NCBI GenBank assembly: GCA_041656735.1
Contig: JBBACY010000010.1
Location: 23,245-87,244, forward strand
Length of the DNA: 64,000 nucleotides
Reading direction: 5' to 3'
Source: Perlabentimonas sp041656735
GTDB taxonomy: Bacteria; Bacteroidota; Bacteroidia; Bacteroidales; Tenuifilaceae
Under the pieces are notes generated by a model, which worked only from the letters and a program-made list of their open reading frames with translations, did no database searches and was not told the DNA's origin. Positions 24,850 to 33,595 of this stretch are shown here, in pieces. Positions within the stretch are counted from its first letter, which is position 1. The number at the start of each line of letters is the position of its first letter. The translations under genes were made by a program, and so were the position numbers.

Positions 24850-25915
24850 GAATATGCCCCTTTCCATTTATCCAGAATGCCCCCATACAATCGGCAGTAA
24901 GGCACGAGTGAGCAGGTAAAACCACCAAAAAATCATCATCTTTCAAGACATTCATTGCATTGGCACTAATTGCTCTAACCATTCCATGCTCCTGCGATAC
25001 GGATTCAAGATAAAGACCCTCTATTGGCTCGCTCCAAGTGCCATCGTTTTGTAATTTACAGATAGCACCAAAGGATTTGTTGCCACTCAAATCAATGTAA
25101 AAATCTTTTGAAAGATGAACCGCCCCACCCCATATGGCAATCAAATTTCTTTCTGGATATCGGGCAACTATTGGGCAAGCCAAACCAACGGCAATTTGAT
25201 GTGAAGCGCAAATACCATTCGATGCCTGTTGCATATCAAAAAACGCATTATTACCCGGACGGAGTTCGTTTACATCCATAAATTCATCAGCCACAATGCT
25301 AGTTGGCGTATCGCCGTAGGAAAATATAGCATTGGGATACTTATTGTTTAAAAGAATAAACTTGCTAATTGTTTCTAAATTAAGAGCTGCAATTTTTTTT
25401 GCTGAAATATTATACGAGTGCCCAGCGTGTGTTAAAAAGCCTGTAAATTTCAGGTGCTGTGAGGCATTAAGTTTGGTAACAACCTCATCAATACCATCCA
25501 AATCGTAGGGTTGAAAACCCGTGCGACCCTGGCCAGAATCAATCTCAATTAGCACATTTACATTCTGAGAAATGGAACTGATTAATGCCTCTGCATTCTC
25601 TTCCGATGAAATTACTAGCTGAAGGGTTACCCTACAGGCCAAATCTGATACAGCATCGGCTTGCTGCTTAACATACGGAAAAGCAATGGTAATATCGTTC
25701 CAACCATTACCTGCAAAGTACTGTGCCATAGGCACCGACGATACAGCAATTTTATTAATACCGTAATCTTTAAACCACTGACCAATCTCTGCACTTTGAT
25801 GCGTTTTAAAATGAGGGCGGTAAGCCATTCCGAGTTTCTCGGCTTTTTGTGCCATAAACTTAATGTTGGTACGGCATTTTGCCTCGTCGAGAATTAGTGT
25901 TGGTTTATTGAACAT
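24818..25915 (-). CDS. D-threonine aldolase-like PLP enzyme (alanine racemase fold)
   Basis: 365 residues of the D-TA/DSD1 family, which cleaves D-threonine to glycine and acetaldehyde or dehydrates D-serine. N-terminal alanine-racemase barrel with the PLP lysine in RPHFKTHQ (Lys37), IEIDSGQGRTGF, THAGHSYN and SYGDTPTS; C-terminal beta domain with EHGMV and the metal-site motif PAHSCLTAD. Substrate preference cannot be told. Single gene; convergent overlap with tatD by 32 bases. Confidence 0.88.
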   Translation of the reverse strand: MFNKPTLILDEAKCRTNIKFMAQKAEKLGMAYRPHFKTHQSAEIGQWFKDYGINKIAVSSVPMAQYFAGNGWNDITIAFPYVKQQADAVSDLACRVTLQLVISSEENAEALISSISQNVNVLIEIDSGQGRTGFQPYDLDGIDEVVTKLNASQHLKFTGFLTHAGHSYNISAKKIAALNLETISKFILLNNKYPNAIFSYGDTPTSIVADEFMDVNELRPGNNAFFDMQQASNGICASHQIAVGLACPIVARYPERNLIAIWGGAVHLSKDFYIDLSGNKSFGAICKLQNDGTWSEPIEGLYLESVSQEHGMVRAISANAMNVLKDDDFLVVLPAHSCLTADCMGAFWINGKGHIPTMVQSGKTR

Positions 25916-25935
25916 GATAAATCTGAGTTATAATT

Positions 25936-26005
25936 TTTAGCTTTTGGCTTTTGGCTTTTAGCTGTTGGTTGTTGGCTGTTGGCTGTTGGCTGTTGGCTGT
26001 TGGCG
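25936..26005. repeat. Heptamer tandem repeat, ten units
   Basis: Ten contiguous 7-base units. The first four follow TTTT(A/G)GC and the last six TGTTGG(C/T), the final five being identical TGTTGGC. It lies in the upstream region of the D-TA gene and past the start side of the PhnP-like gene's 3' end. It looks like a slippage-prone microsatellite that could change in length. Confidence 0.9.
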
Positions 26006-26048
26006 CTTCGCGTATTATAATTGTGTAGGCAAACCCCTTATTAGCAAC

Positions 26049-26813
26049 TTACTCAATATAAACCTCTAGCCCATCGTAGGCAAGCATCACATTAGGTGGC
26101 AACTCTTTCTGAACTTCGCTGTAAAGTCCAATTTTATGGCTAATATGCGTTAGGAATGCTTGCTTTGGGTTGACCTTTTTTATAATATCTAAAGCCTCAG
26201 GTAAGCTAAAATGCGAAACATGGCTCTTCCTTCGAAGGGCATTAATCACCAAAACTTCAGTGTCGGCAATTTTTCTCATCTCCGAATCTGGAATAAGGCT
26301 AGCATCTGTAATATAGGTTAATTTGCCTATTTTAAAGCCATAAATTGGGAGTTTAGCATGGTACAACCGAATGGGTAGAATTTCAATATCGCCAATTTTT
26401 ATGGGGTTGCCACTAATCGGGCAAAGATTCATTTCGGGTGAACCAGGGTACTTATACTCAGCAAAAACGTAAGAGAATTCGTTCTGTATTGCCTCAATTA
26501 CCCTTGATTCGGCCCAAACATCCATAGCCCGTTGTTGTAAGTAATTAAAAGCTCTAACATCATCGAGCCCAGCAATATGATCGCGGTGCTCATGCGTAAG
26601 CAAAATCGCATCGAGTTTTTTAACATTTGCCCTAAGCATTTGCTGACGAAAATCGGGGCCTGCATCTATGGCAATAGTTGTACCCTTATACTCAATCAGT
26701 GCCGAAGTTCGCAGCCTTTTATCGCGACTATCGGATGATGCGCATATACTGCATGAACAGCCAATAATTGGAACCCCTTGGGACGTCCCGGTACCTAAAA
26801 ATGTAAATTTCAA
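26049..26813 (-). CDS. PhnP-like MBL-fold metallo-hydrolase
   Basis: 254-residue metallo-beta-lactamase-fold phosphodiesterase related to PhnP and to RNase Z-like enzymes. Motifs: FLGTGTSQGVP, a structural zinc-type GCSCSICASSD region with RDKRLRTSAL, metal site THEHRDH (74-79 region), YHAKLPIYGF, ITDASLI and a late LTHISH. PhnP opens cyclic ribose phosphates in phosphonate use, but no phn gene is nearby, so the substrate here is unknown. Single gene. Confidence 0.87.
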   Translation of the reverse strand: MKFTFLGTGTSQGVPIIGCSCSICASSDSRDKRLRTSALIEYKGTTIAIDAGPDFRQQMLRANVKKLDAILLTHEHRDHIAGLDDVRAFNYLQQRAMDVWAESRVIEAIQNEFSYVFAEYKYPGSPEMNLCPISGNPIKIGDIEILPIRLYHAKLPIYGFKIGKLTYITDASLIPDSEMRKIADTEVLVINALRRKSHVSHFSLPEALDIIKKVNPKQAFLTHISHKIGLYSEVQKELPPNVMLAYDGLEVYIE

Positions 26814-26921
26814 ATTAGTTAAAGTTTTTGTATGCCTTTCGATTTATATCATTCCACATACTTTAAAAATAAAATACTATAAATAGCAAACCTAAAATAT
26901 TATCGTAACACTATAACCCTC

Positions 26922-27866
26922 TCAAGTGGTTTTTATAGCAATATTTTTCACTTTCTGCTTTTTACCATTCGCTTTAACAGACAGGTAAATAAGGTAAACT
27001 AGCACCAAAACAGCCAATACTGCCGAAGGGATTGCAGCCTCTTTTCCAAAGAAAGTTAAAGCGGTAAATACCGAGAACCCTGAGCTTTTTATGGTAGAGA
27101 GCATGTTTTGTGTAACAGCTAAATCTTTGGGCACTTTAAGCTGGGCTGCAACAATATTGTAAACAGCACCTAACCCGAAGGTTGCAAGTAGTATGGTAAC
27201 ACCAACCAATAAAAGCACTTCGGGGTCCGAAAAAAACACCTGCCGATTCATACCCACTGCAACAAAAATGAGTATGGCAAACCCAAAATCAACCACTTTC
27301 CCCCTAACTACTTGCACAAATTTAAAAATTGACTTAGTTCGTAATATTTGGGCTAAAAAAAGAGGTATTAACACCAATTTAACCATCGTTATAAATAAAT
27401 CGTATGAGCTAAGAGCCATATCTTTAGAAAAGGTATTTACAAGTATTGGAGCTATAAAAATTGATGCAAAGAAAGCGCCCGTAACTGCAATTATGGCATA
27501 TTCTACTCTCCCTTTTAAAATTAATGAGAAAGGAATTATAGCCACACCTGGCGGGGCTGCAACAATTACTACGAACCCATAAAAAAGTTCCTTTGTGGGC
27601 ATAAGTAACCATGCAATGGGTAAAAGAACTATCCCGAAAACTAAGTAGTTTAAAACGGCGCCTACTGCAAAGGGTTTCGCTACCGACTTAAAACCTTTAA
27701 TAAGCATCAGGTTTAAACCAGTCATAGCAAAAGTCATTGTTATGCCAAGAACATAAACATTAAAATCTTTTAGATAGGGAGCGTAATCGCCAAAAATAAG
27801 ACCGAGAATAACCGCCAGAACGAGTATTATATTTCTGTTAAAAATTATTGATTTAATAAAATTCAT
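26922..27866 (-). CDS. BASS-family (bile acid:Na+ symporter-like) transporter
   Basis: 314-residue inner-membrane protein with about nine or ten hydrophobic segments. The glycine/proline pattern AAPPGVAIIPFSLILKG and the second-half LSTIKSSGFSVF recall the crossover helices of the bile-acid/sodium symporter and AEC superfamily. The substrate is unknown; in bacteria such proteins carry organic anions. I use ATG 27866; a GTG two codons earlier is possible. Confidence 0.72.
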   Translation of the reverse strand: MNFIKSIIFNRNIILVLAVILGLIFGDYAPYLKDFNVYVLGITMTFAMTGLNLMLIKGFKSVAKPFAVGAVLNYLVFGIVLLPIAWLLMPTKELFYGFVVIVAAPPGVAIIPFSLILKGRVEYAIIAVTGAFFASIFIAPILVNTFSKDMALSSYDLFITMVKLVLIPLFLAQILRTKSIFKFVQVVRGKVVDFGFAILIFVAVGMNRQVFFSDPEVLLLVGVTILLATFGLGAVYNIVAAQLKVPKDLAVTQNMLSTIKSSGFSVFTALTFFGKEAAIPSAVLAVLVLVYLIYLSVKANGKKQKVKNIAIKTT

Positions 27867-28213
27867 TGTCACTTACGTTTTAGAATACAAAGATATAAAA
27901 AGGACCCCTTGAATCACAGAAAACACAAACATTTGACGTTTGTTCGCTTGCGGGTAATGACTAAAATGTAAAATGCTCAACCTCTTTGTTTTCTTATTGT
28001 ACTGATATATGTTTATAGTGTTAAACATGCTACGTTCGATAGTTCTAGAAGACTCATTATAACCCTCCATTATAAATATACGGGTACAGGATTAAGATGA
28101 AAAATTGATGAGCAGTAAATTATCAAACTATTACGATGGATAGTAATGTACAGGCATAATTTAAGTTAGACAAAACAACAATCACACAAAAAATGATTGA
28201 CTTCGGGGCATTC
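27867..28213. other. Intergenic region, no gene seen
   Basis: About 345 AT-rich bases between two minus-strand genes. A 65-codon frame on the minus strand (27873-28070) has no recognisable similarity or signal and I do not support it. The stretch should hold the BASS promoter. Confidence 0.5.
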
Positions 28214-30250
28214 CTATTCCGTTTTGCTATTTTTATTCGCACTTTTCAAAGTATCCACTTCCAGCAGTAGTTTCTCGTAATTCTCTTTATAGAATTCTAA
28301 CTCTTGCAAACTTTCCATTATGTGCTCTTCCTTTTCCTGTATCTCGGCGGTTTGTTCCTGAAATTGTTTAATAAGGTTGATGTTTCTATCGTTCATCCTC
28401 GTATTATTCAAATTGTTGGCTATACTAAAAGCAATTCTCTTAATAAACTCAACCTCTTCTGCCTTAAACTCATCAAACCGTGCAAGTTCAATTACCCCCA
28501 AAACAGCCTCATCGGTACTTAGTGGTGTTATAAGAATACTTTTGGGTTTACTGCTACCCAGGCCTGAACTGATATTGTAATAGTTCTCTGGAATATTGTT
28601 AATAATTTTAAGCTCATTGTCAAGAAAAGTGGCACCAACTAGCCCATCGCCAATCTCCATTTTCGATTGAGTTTCTGCATCCTTTTTACTAATGCCATAT
28701 TGAGCAACCAGCTCAAGTTTTCTGCCCTCTTCACCATCGTTAACAATGTACAATGCACCAAGTTTAACCCCCATATACTTAATTAAGGTGGTTAAAACCT
28801 TTCGGCTAAGGGCATCAAAATCGTTCTTGTTTGTTGATAATACATGATTTATTTTAGTTACACCTCTATTGATCCACTGTTGAATTTTTTCTTTTTCCTG
28901 ATGCAAAACCATCGTATTATGCTGTTTTTGCAGCTCTTTTGTTCTTTCCTCGATATTCTTTTCAAGGCTATCCTTTTCAAGTGAAAGCTGATAGGACAGA
29001 AGTTCGTTCTGGTTTATCGCCTTTGCCGACCTGCTGGTTATTATAAACGACTGCAACAGCATAAATGCAACCAATCCATAAGGAGCAATGTAAGATGCTT
29101 GTATTAGCTCCATACTGCTTAAAACATCGGAAATTGTTGTTGCATAGAGCAAAAACATACCTAAAAACGATAAAAATGCACCCTCTCTTTTTTTGAAAGA
29201 TGCTATAAGGAGAACGCCAAACGTTAAGTAAAGCCCACCCAGAAGCAGGTAAAGTTCAAAAACCAAACTAAATTTACCGTAAACCGACGCAGGTGTTGCA
29301 AAAATGAAGATTGAAAACACAGCACCCAAATAAAATAAAAGGTTTTTCATTGTTTTAGGGAAGTCTTGTTTATACTGGTTGTATAAAAACAAGACAAAAA
29401 ATGGGATGGTGCAGTAGCCCGAAAAATTATCTAATTTAAGAAGCAGTTCCCAATTAATTTGAGGAAAAAGGGAGCTGATTATTCTATCGCCCGTTGAAAT
29501 ATATCGTAGAATCATTACCAGAGTTAGCATACCAAAATATAAATTTGACACATCTTTGCGTCTAAAAATATACATATTGATATGGTTAAGACCAATAACC
29601 AGTACAATTCCTATTACCAATAGATTAAGTATATCTAAATATCTACTTGATTTTTTTAGCGCATTATACGAGCCAATAAACATTGGCCTAGCCAAACCCG
29701 CCCTAGGATGAGAGTAGTTTGAAACTTGAACAACAAATTCGAGCCTAACCACATCGTTTTCAGAACCATTAACCACAAAGGGGATATCGTCAATTAAAAA
29801 CTTTGGAACATGTTCCTCCTTGGTCTTTGCCACTACCCCAGCCTCAGCAACTGCTTCGCCGTTTATCCAAATTTTGTAACTGGTGAAAATTGAAGGGATT
29901 CTAATTCCGAGTATCTGTTCCTCTGGCTTACCCTTTACATCAACCCAAAAACGATAGGTTGCGAAACCATTACTGGGCAGTTTTTCATTATTGATACTGT
30001 AAGAAGCCCACGATTTGGGTATTTTAAAATATTGGGGCTCTGCTATGGCTTCAATATTCTCAAAATCATTGGGAGAGTAACTCCTATTCCAATAAAATTC
30101 AACATCGCCACTAATTTTCTCGATCGATTTATATAAGTCAACCTCTGCATTTGAAAAATTGATAACGCCTTTTTGTGGTTGCCCAAAAAGTAAGGTAAAT
30201 GCCATTACGCTCAAACCGATAACTAGAATGGCGCGTTTTAAACTTTTCAT
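28214..30250 (-). CDS. 7TM-DISM receptor with cytoplasmic GAF domain
   Basis: Probable membrane sensor, 678 residues from ATG 30250; earlier in-frame starts would put a non-signal extension before a clear signal peptide (1-24). Order: periplasmic beta-sandwich of the 7TMR-DISM type (about 30-200, with YRFWVDVKG, IWINGE, YSHPRAGL), seven membrane helices (about 205-405), coiled coil (about 410-450), GAF domain (about 465-615, with GVKLGALYIV, GDGLVGATF, PKSILITPL, LGVIELARFDEF), then a long C-terminal coiled coil (about 618-675). No histidine kinase, GGDEF, cyclase or phosphatase domain follows. It probably passes a signal to a partner through the coiled coils. Confidence 0.82.
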   Translation of the reverse strand: MKSLKRAILVIGLSVMAFTLLFGQPQKGVINFSNAEVDLYKSIEKISGDVEFYWNRSYSPNDFENIEAIAEPQYFKIPKSWASYSINNEKLPSNGFATYRFWVDVKGKPEEQILGIRIPSIFTSYKIWINGEAVAEAGVVAKTKEEHVPKFLIDDIPFVVNGSENDVVRLEFVVQVSNYSHPRAGLARPMFIGSYNALKKSSRYLDILNLLVIGIVLVIGLNHINMYIFRRKDVSNLYFGMLTLVMILRYISTGDRIISSLFPQINWELLLKLDNFSGYCTIPFFVLFLYNQYKQDFPKTMKNLLFYLGAVFSIFIFATPASVYGKFSLVFELYLLLGGLYLTFGVLLIASFKKREGAFLSFLGMFLLYATTISDVLSSMELIQASYIAPYGLVAFMLLQSFIITSRSAKAINQNELLSYQLSLEKDSLEKNIEERTKELQKQHNTMVLHQEKEKIQQWINRGVTKINHVLSTNKNDFDALSRKVLTTLIKYMGVKLGALYIVNDGEEGRKLELVAQYGISKKDAETQSKMEIGDGLVGATFLDNELKIINNIPENYYNISSGLGSSKPKSILITPLSTDEAVLGVIELARFDEFKAEEVEFIKRIAFSIANNLNNTRMNDRNINLIKQFQEQTAEIQEKEEHIMESLQELEFYKENYEKLLLEVDTLKSANKNSKTE

Positions 30251-30602
30251 ATTTCTGAAAGTGTATTTTGGATTGGAAAATATTTTGGATTTAAAACTAA
30301 CTATTTTTATTAAGAAACAGGGCATACCATTGCCATTTTTTTGCCAAAAATCTAGTTCCAAATGCAGCTTGCACGGCTTTGCTTTGTTTTCGACTGTACA
30401 ATTCATAGTTTGACTTTGCCACAATTACCAAAGTTTACTAAAAGGTAAAGGCTGTCTATAGACAGCCTTTTTTGTAACTTTAAGTAATCATCCGTGTTGC
30501 TCAAGAAAGAGTGATACCTCATAGGGAACTTATTAGAAACTAAGGTACTGCGAACAAAGGTATAACACGAAAAATTATAAAATTATTTAGTTCCTCTTCG
30601 TA
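30251..30602. other. Intergenic region between fprA and 7TM receptor gene
   Basis: About 350 bases with no supportable gene; in-frame codons upstream of the receptor start are not conserved-looking. It holds the hairpin at 30447-30473 and presumably the receptor promoter. Confidence 0.55.
30447..30473. terminator. Hairpin with T-run (terminator)
   Basis: Self-complementary AAAGGCTGTC / GACAGCCTTT around TATA, with six Ts on the plus strand (30468-30473) and a weaker T-rich tail on the minus strand. Position fits termination downstream of fprA on the minus strand, though the T-run is better in the other direction. Confidence 0.6.
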
Positions 30603-31793
30603 TTAGCTTTTCAGTTTCTTAGCCATTTCATTAGCAATAACATCACATTGAGCATACTTCTCGTCGGATGGTTTACCGAATATTTCAGCAGGTTCGGCAA
30701 CTAAATCAAACTTAGACTCTTCAGCAAATTTCATTAAATTTTTAACTCCACCGCCATTCCAACTGTAGCTGCCAAATACTCCTAAATACCTATCCTTAAG
30801 TTTCAGATTAATAATTTCTCTGGTAAATGACTCCATTAGCGGAAACATTTGGCCATTGTATGCACACGACCCTAAAATTATTCCCTTATACTTCCAAATT
30901 TCATTAATTAAATGGCTTATGTGTGTACGTGATACATCGTGTATACGAATATTTTTTATGCCATTTTCGGCCAATCTGCGGCCAATATAATCGGCCATAA
31001 GCTCAGTATTTCCATACATAGAGGCAACTACAATAACTACGCCCTCTTCTGCTTCAAACCGACTCCATTTATCATATAAACCAAGCACTTTTTCGGGATT
31101 TTCACGCCAAACAGGGCCGTGAACTGGGGCAACCACATTAACTGGTACACCCTTTAGCTTTGCAAACGCTTTTTGCACCATATTGCTATACGGACCTACA
31201 ATATTTGAGTAGTATCGCCGCATTTCTTCTTCAAAGAAATCGAAATTAATCTCATCGTCAAAAATGCCTCCATCAAGCGTTCCGAAACTACCGAACGCAT
31301 CGCCCGAGAACAGTATTTTTTCAGTTTCATCGTACGTCATCATTGTTTCGGGCCAATGCACCCAAGGAGTCATAACAAACTTTAGGTTATGATAACCTAG
31401 TTTCAGGGTATCCCCATCGTCTATTTTAAGTAAACGGTCAGTAATACCCCAATACGCCTCTACCATTTTAAACGTTTTAACGTTCCCAACAATGGTTACA
31501 CCCTCAAAATGATCGAAAATTGTTTTCACCTCTCCCGAATGGTCGGGCTCCATATGGTTAATAATAAGATAATCGAGTTTTCGTCCTTGTAAAAGTTTCT
31601 CAATGCGTTCAATATAGTTTCCCGCAGCCCTATCCTCTATGGTATCAATAAGTGCTGTTTTTTCATCAACAATAAGGTACGAATTATATGAAACCCCTCT
31701 ATCAAGAGTCCACATATTCTCAAATAGTGTTTTTCGCCTATCGTTCACCCCTATCCAGTGAACCTTTCCTTTTACTTCAACAGTGTAATGCAT
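30603..31793 (-). CDS. fprA: Flavodiiron protein (A-type flavoprotein, FprA)
   Basis: Reduces oxygen to water (or nitric oxide to nitrous oxide) in anaerobes, with electrons from rubredoxin or F420-like donors. 396 residues, normal. N-terminal metallo-beta-lactamase domain with di-iron site NHMEPDHSGE (His80, Glu82, Asp84, His85), GDAFGSFG and APVHGPVWRE; C-terminal flavodoxin domain from about 255 with ASMYGNTE and GSYSWNGGG. Single gene. Together with rubrerythrin it indicates an anaerobe that meets oxygen. Confidence 0.95.
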   Translation of the reverse strand: MHYTVEVKGKVHWIGVNDRRKTLFENMWTLDRGVSYNSYLIVDEKTALIDTIEDRAAGNYIERIEKLLQGRKLDYLIINHMEPDHSGEVKTIFDHFEGVTIVGNVKTFKMVEAYWGITDRLLKIDDGDTLKLGYHNLKFVMTPWVHWPETMMTYDETEKILFSGDAFGSFGTLDGGIFDDEINFDFFEEEMRRYYSNIVGPYSNMVQKAFAKLKGVPVNVVAPVHGPVWRENPEKVLGLYDKWSRFEAEEGVVIVVASMYGNTELMADYIGRRLAENGIKNIRIHDVSRTHISHLINEIWKYKGIILGSCAYNGQMFPLMESFTREIINLKLKDRYLGVFGSYSWNGGGVKNLMKFAEESKFDLVAEPAEIFGKPSDEKYAQCDVIANEMAKKLKS

Positions 31794-31828
31794 ATCTTAT
31801 AAAGTTTAATATTTTCATAATAATGATA

Positions 31829-31836
31829 CAAAATTA
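31829..31836 (-). promoter_or_regulatory. Candidate -7 promoter element of fprA
   Basis: Minus-strand TAATTTTG matches TAnnTTTG, about 35 bases before the ATG. A TTTG at 31863-31860 could be the -33 element with a slightly long spacer of 23. Confidence 0.45.
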
Positions 31837-31962
31837 GCAAAAGCGTTCAAATATGTATGCAAAATCTATTAATTCTATATGGCATAAGGAAACAGGAACT
31901 ACTTACAATCCTAACTCTGCGTTTACAACAAAATTTAAATATTCGTAATTCCATGTTAATAG

Positions 31963-33354
31963 TTATTTCATCTTAGCGTAAATAAAAAACTGCCAGGGTT
32001 TTAAGTTTAACGTTGTATCCATCTCAAAACTTACTTGTTTTTCACTAAAAACATCTATGTAATCACCAACAAAGTCATCGCCTTTAAACTCTATTTGCTG
32101 TTTCAAATTAGATAAATTGAAAACAGCAAAAACCTTATCCTCCTTGTTCTCGCGTGTAAAAGCAAAAACATTCACATCATTATCAGTTTTCACCCTAACC
32201 ATATCGCTACCCTCATTTGCTGCCCAAAGTGCCGTATTCTGTTTTTTTAGGTTAACCAGATGCGTGTATAAATTGGTGAATTCGGTGTTCGGTGTCCAAT
32301 CAATTTCATCATGATCAAAAAATTTAAGCATCCTGTTAAAGGCAACTTCTTGTCCGTTGTATATTAATGGTACGCCAGGGATAACGAATGTTAAAGCAGC
32401 AAATGATTTTGCAGCACTGGTCCCCATACGGTCAAACTCGGTCCCTGCCCAACTGTTCTCATCATGATTGCTGGTAAAGTGCATTCTGGTTGTATTTTTT
32501 GGATAGGATGCAATTTCGCGCTGAAAATAGCTATCAATATCCATTACAGTTTTTTTACCTTTGGCAATATCATTCATAATATGGTGAAACTCCCACCCAT
32601 AATCAGTATCGAAAGCATACTCCTGCAGCTCTACCTTATCGGCTTCGGCTAACATATATACTGGTTTAAGTTTATCGAGCTCAATTCGGGCGTTATTCCA
32701 AAATTCGGTGGGTACCATTGATGCAACATCACAACGAAAACCATCCACATCGGCCTCTTGAACCCAAAATTTCAATGCGTCAATCATATAGTTTCTAAGG
32801 TCATTATTGTCGTAGTTAAGCTGCAACACATCGGACCAATCGAACGGCGACAACATATTGCCTAGCGAATCGCGGGTATACCATTCGGGGTGCTGAAAAA
32901 CCAAATCATTATCATGTGATGTATGGTTTGCAACCCAATCAACTATAACCTTCATACCCTGTTCATGGGCCTTGGTTACCAAACGTTTAAAGTCGTCCAT
33001 AGAGCCAAATTCTGGGTTAATACCCTTATAATCTTTAACAGAATAGTAGCTACCAAGAGTTCCTTTACGTTCCACTTCTCCAACCGGATGTATTGGCATT
33101 ATCCAAAGTATGCTCACCCCTAAGTCATTCAATCGAGGTAAGTGCTTTTCAAAAGCAGCAAATGTTCCCTCAGGGGTGAATTGTCTAATATTCACCTCAT
33201 AAATAGTTGCGTTAAAGCTCCAATCGGGATGCTCAACTTTAAAGGGGTTAGCGTTGGTTTTAAACTCGTGGTTGCATGATGCAAAGGTTAAGATTAAAGC
33301 CAGTATAAATACAAGTAATAGGTTTTTTATGTACTTGTTAATCATTGTTTTCAT
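31963..33354 (-). CDS. GH13 alpha-amylase family lipoprotein
   Basis: 463-residue alpha-glucan hydrolase with a lipoprotein signal (FASC, Cys27), so anchored in the periplasm or on the surface. GH13 motifs: NIRQFTPEGTF, DWVANH (139-144), GFRCD with nucleophile Asp209, LAEAD with Glu237, and SNHDEN with His297-Asp298. The C-terminal part (about 375-463) is a short beta domain ending FFIYAKMK. It resembles periplasmic neopullulanase-type or cyclomaltodextrinase-type enzymes; exact linkage preference is not visible. Divergent from pfkA, and 23 kb from the susCDE locus. Confidence 0.92.
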   Translation of the reverse strand: MKTMINKYIKNLLLVFILALILTFASCNHEFKTNANPFKVEHPDWSFNATIYEVNIRQFTPEGTFAAFEKHLPRLNDLGVSILWIMPIHPVGEVERKGTLGSYYSVKDYKGINPEFGSMDDFKRLVTKAHEQGMKVIVDWVANHTSHDNDLVFQHPEWYTRDSLGNMLSPFDWSDVLQLNYDNNDLRNYMIDALKFWVQEADVDGFRCDVASMVPTEFWNNARIELDKLKPVYMLAEADKVELQEYAFDTDYGWEFHHIMNDIAKGKKTVMDIDSYFQREIASYPKNTTRMHFTSNHDENSWAGTEFDRMGTSAAKSFAALTFVIPGVPLIYNGQEVAFNRMLKFFDHDEIDWTPNTEFTNLYTHLVNLKKQNTALWAANEGSDMVRVKTDNDVNVFAFTRENKEDKVFAVFNLSNLKQQIEFKGDDFVGDYIDVFSEKQVSFEMDTTLNLKPWQFFIYAKMK

Positions 33355-33455
33355 ATCAAAAAAAGTTAGTGAGTTAGAAATTACTTTTCATTCGTTTGCA
33401 CAGAATAAGAGTCAAAATAGTGGTAAGATGATTACAGCGACAGGTATTTTTTTTG

Positions 33456-33463
33456 TACTTTTG
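33456..33463 (+). promoter_or_regulatory. Possible -7 promoter element upstream of pfkA
   Basis: TACTTTTG matches TAnnTTTG 133 bases before the pfkA ATG. No good -33 box. A second match, TATTTTTG at 33587-33594, abuts the start codon and is too close unless the transcript is leaderless. Confidence 0.3.
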
Positions 33464-33595
33464 TTTCAACTTGAAGAAGTTTAGCTCAATAAAAATACGG
33501 CATTTTAAATACCCTTCAAATTTTTGAGCTTTATGATTTTAAAAATCAAAACAATCGATGGAAACTTTAATAGATAATTATATCAATATTTTTGT

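Noticed and set aside
25936..26005. CRISPR-like array
   Set aside because: Units are 7 bases and contiguous with no spacers; it is a simple tandem repeat.
27873..28070. 65-codon open frame on the minus strand upstream of the BASS gene
   Set aside because: No family similarity, no signal, poor start context; treated as intergenic.
30251..30424. 58-codon N-terminal extension of the 7TM-GAF receptor
   Set aside because: It would bury a clear signal peptide; ATG 30250 fits better.
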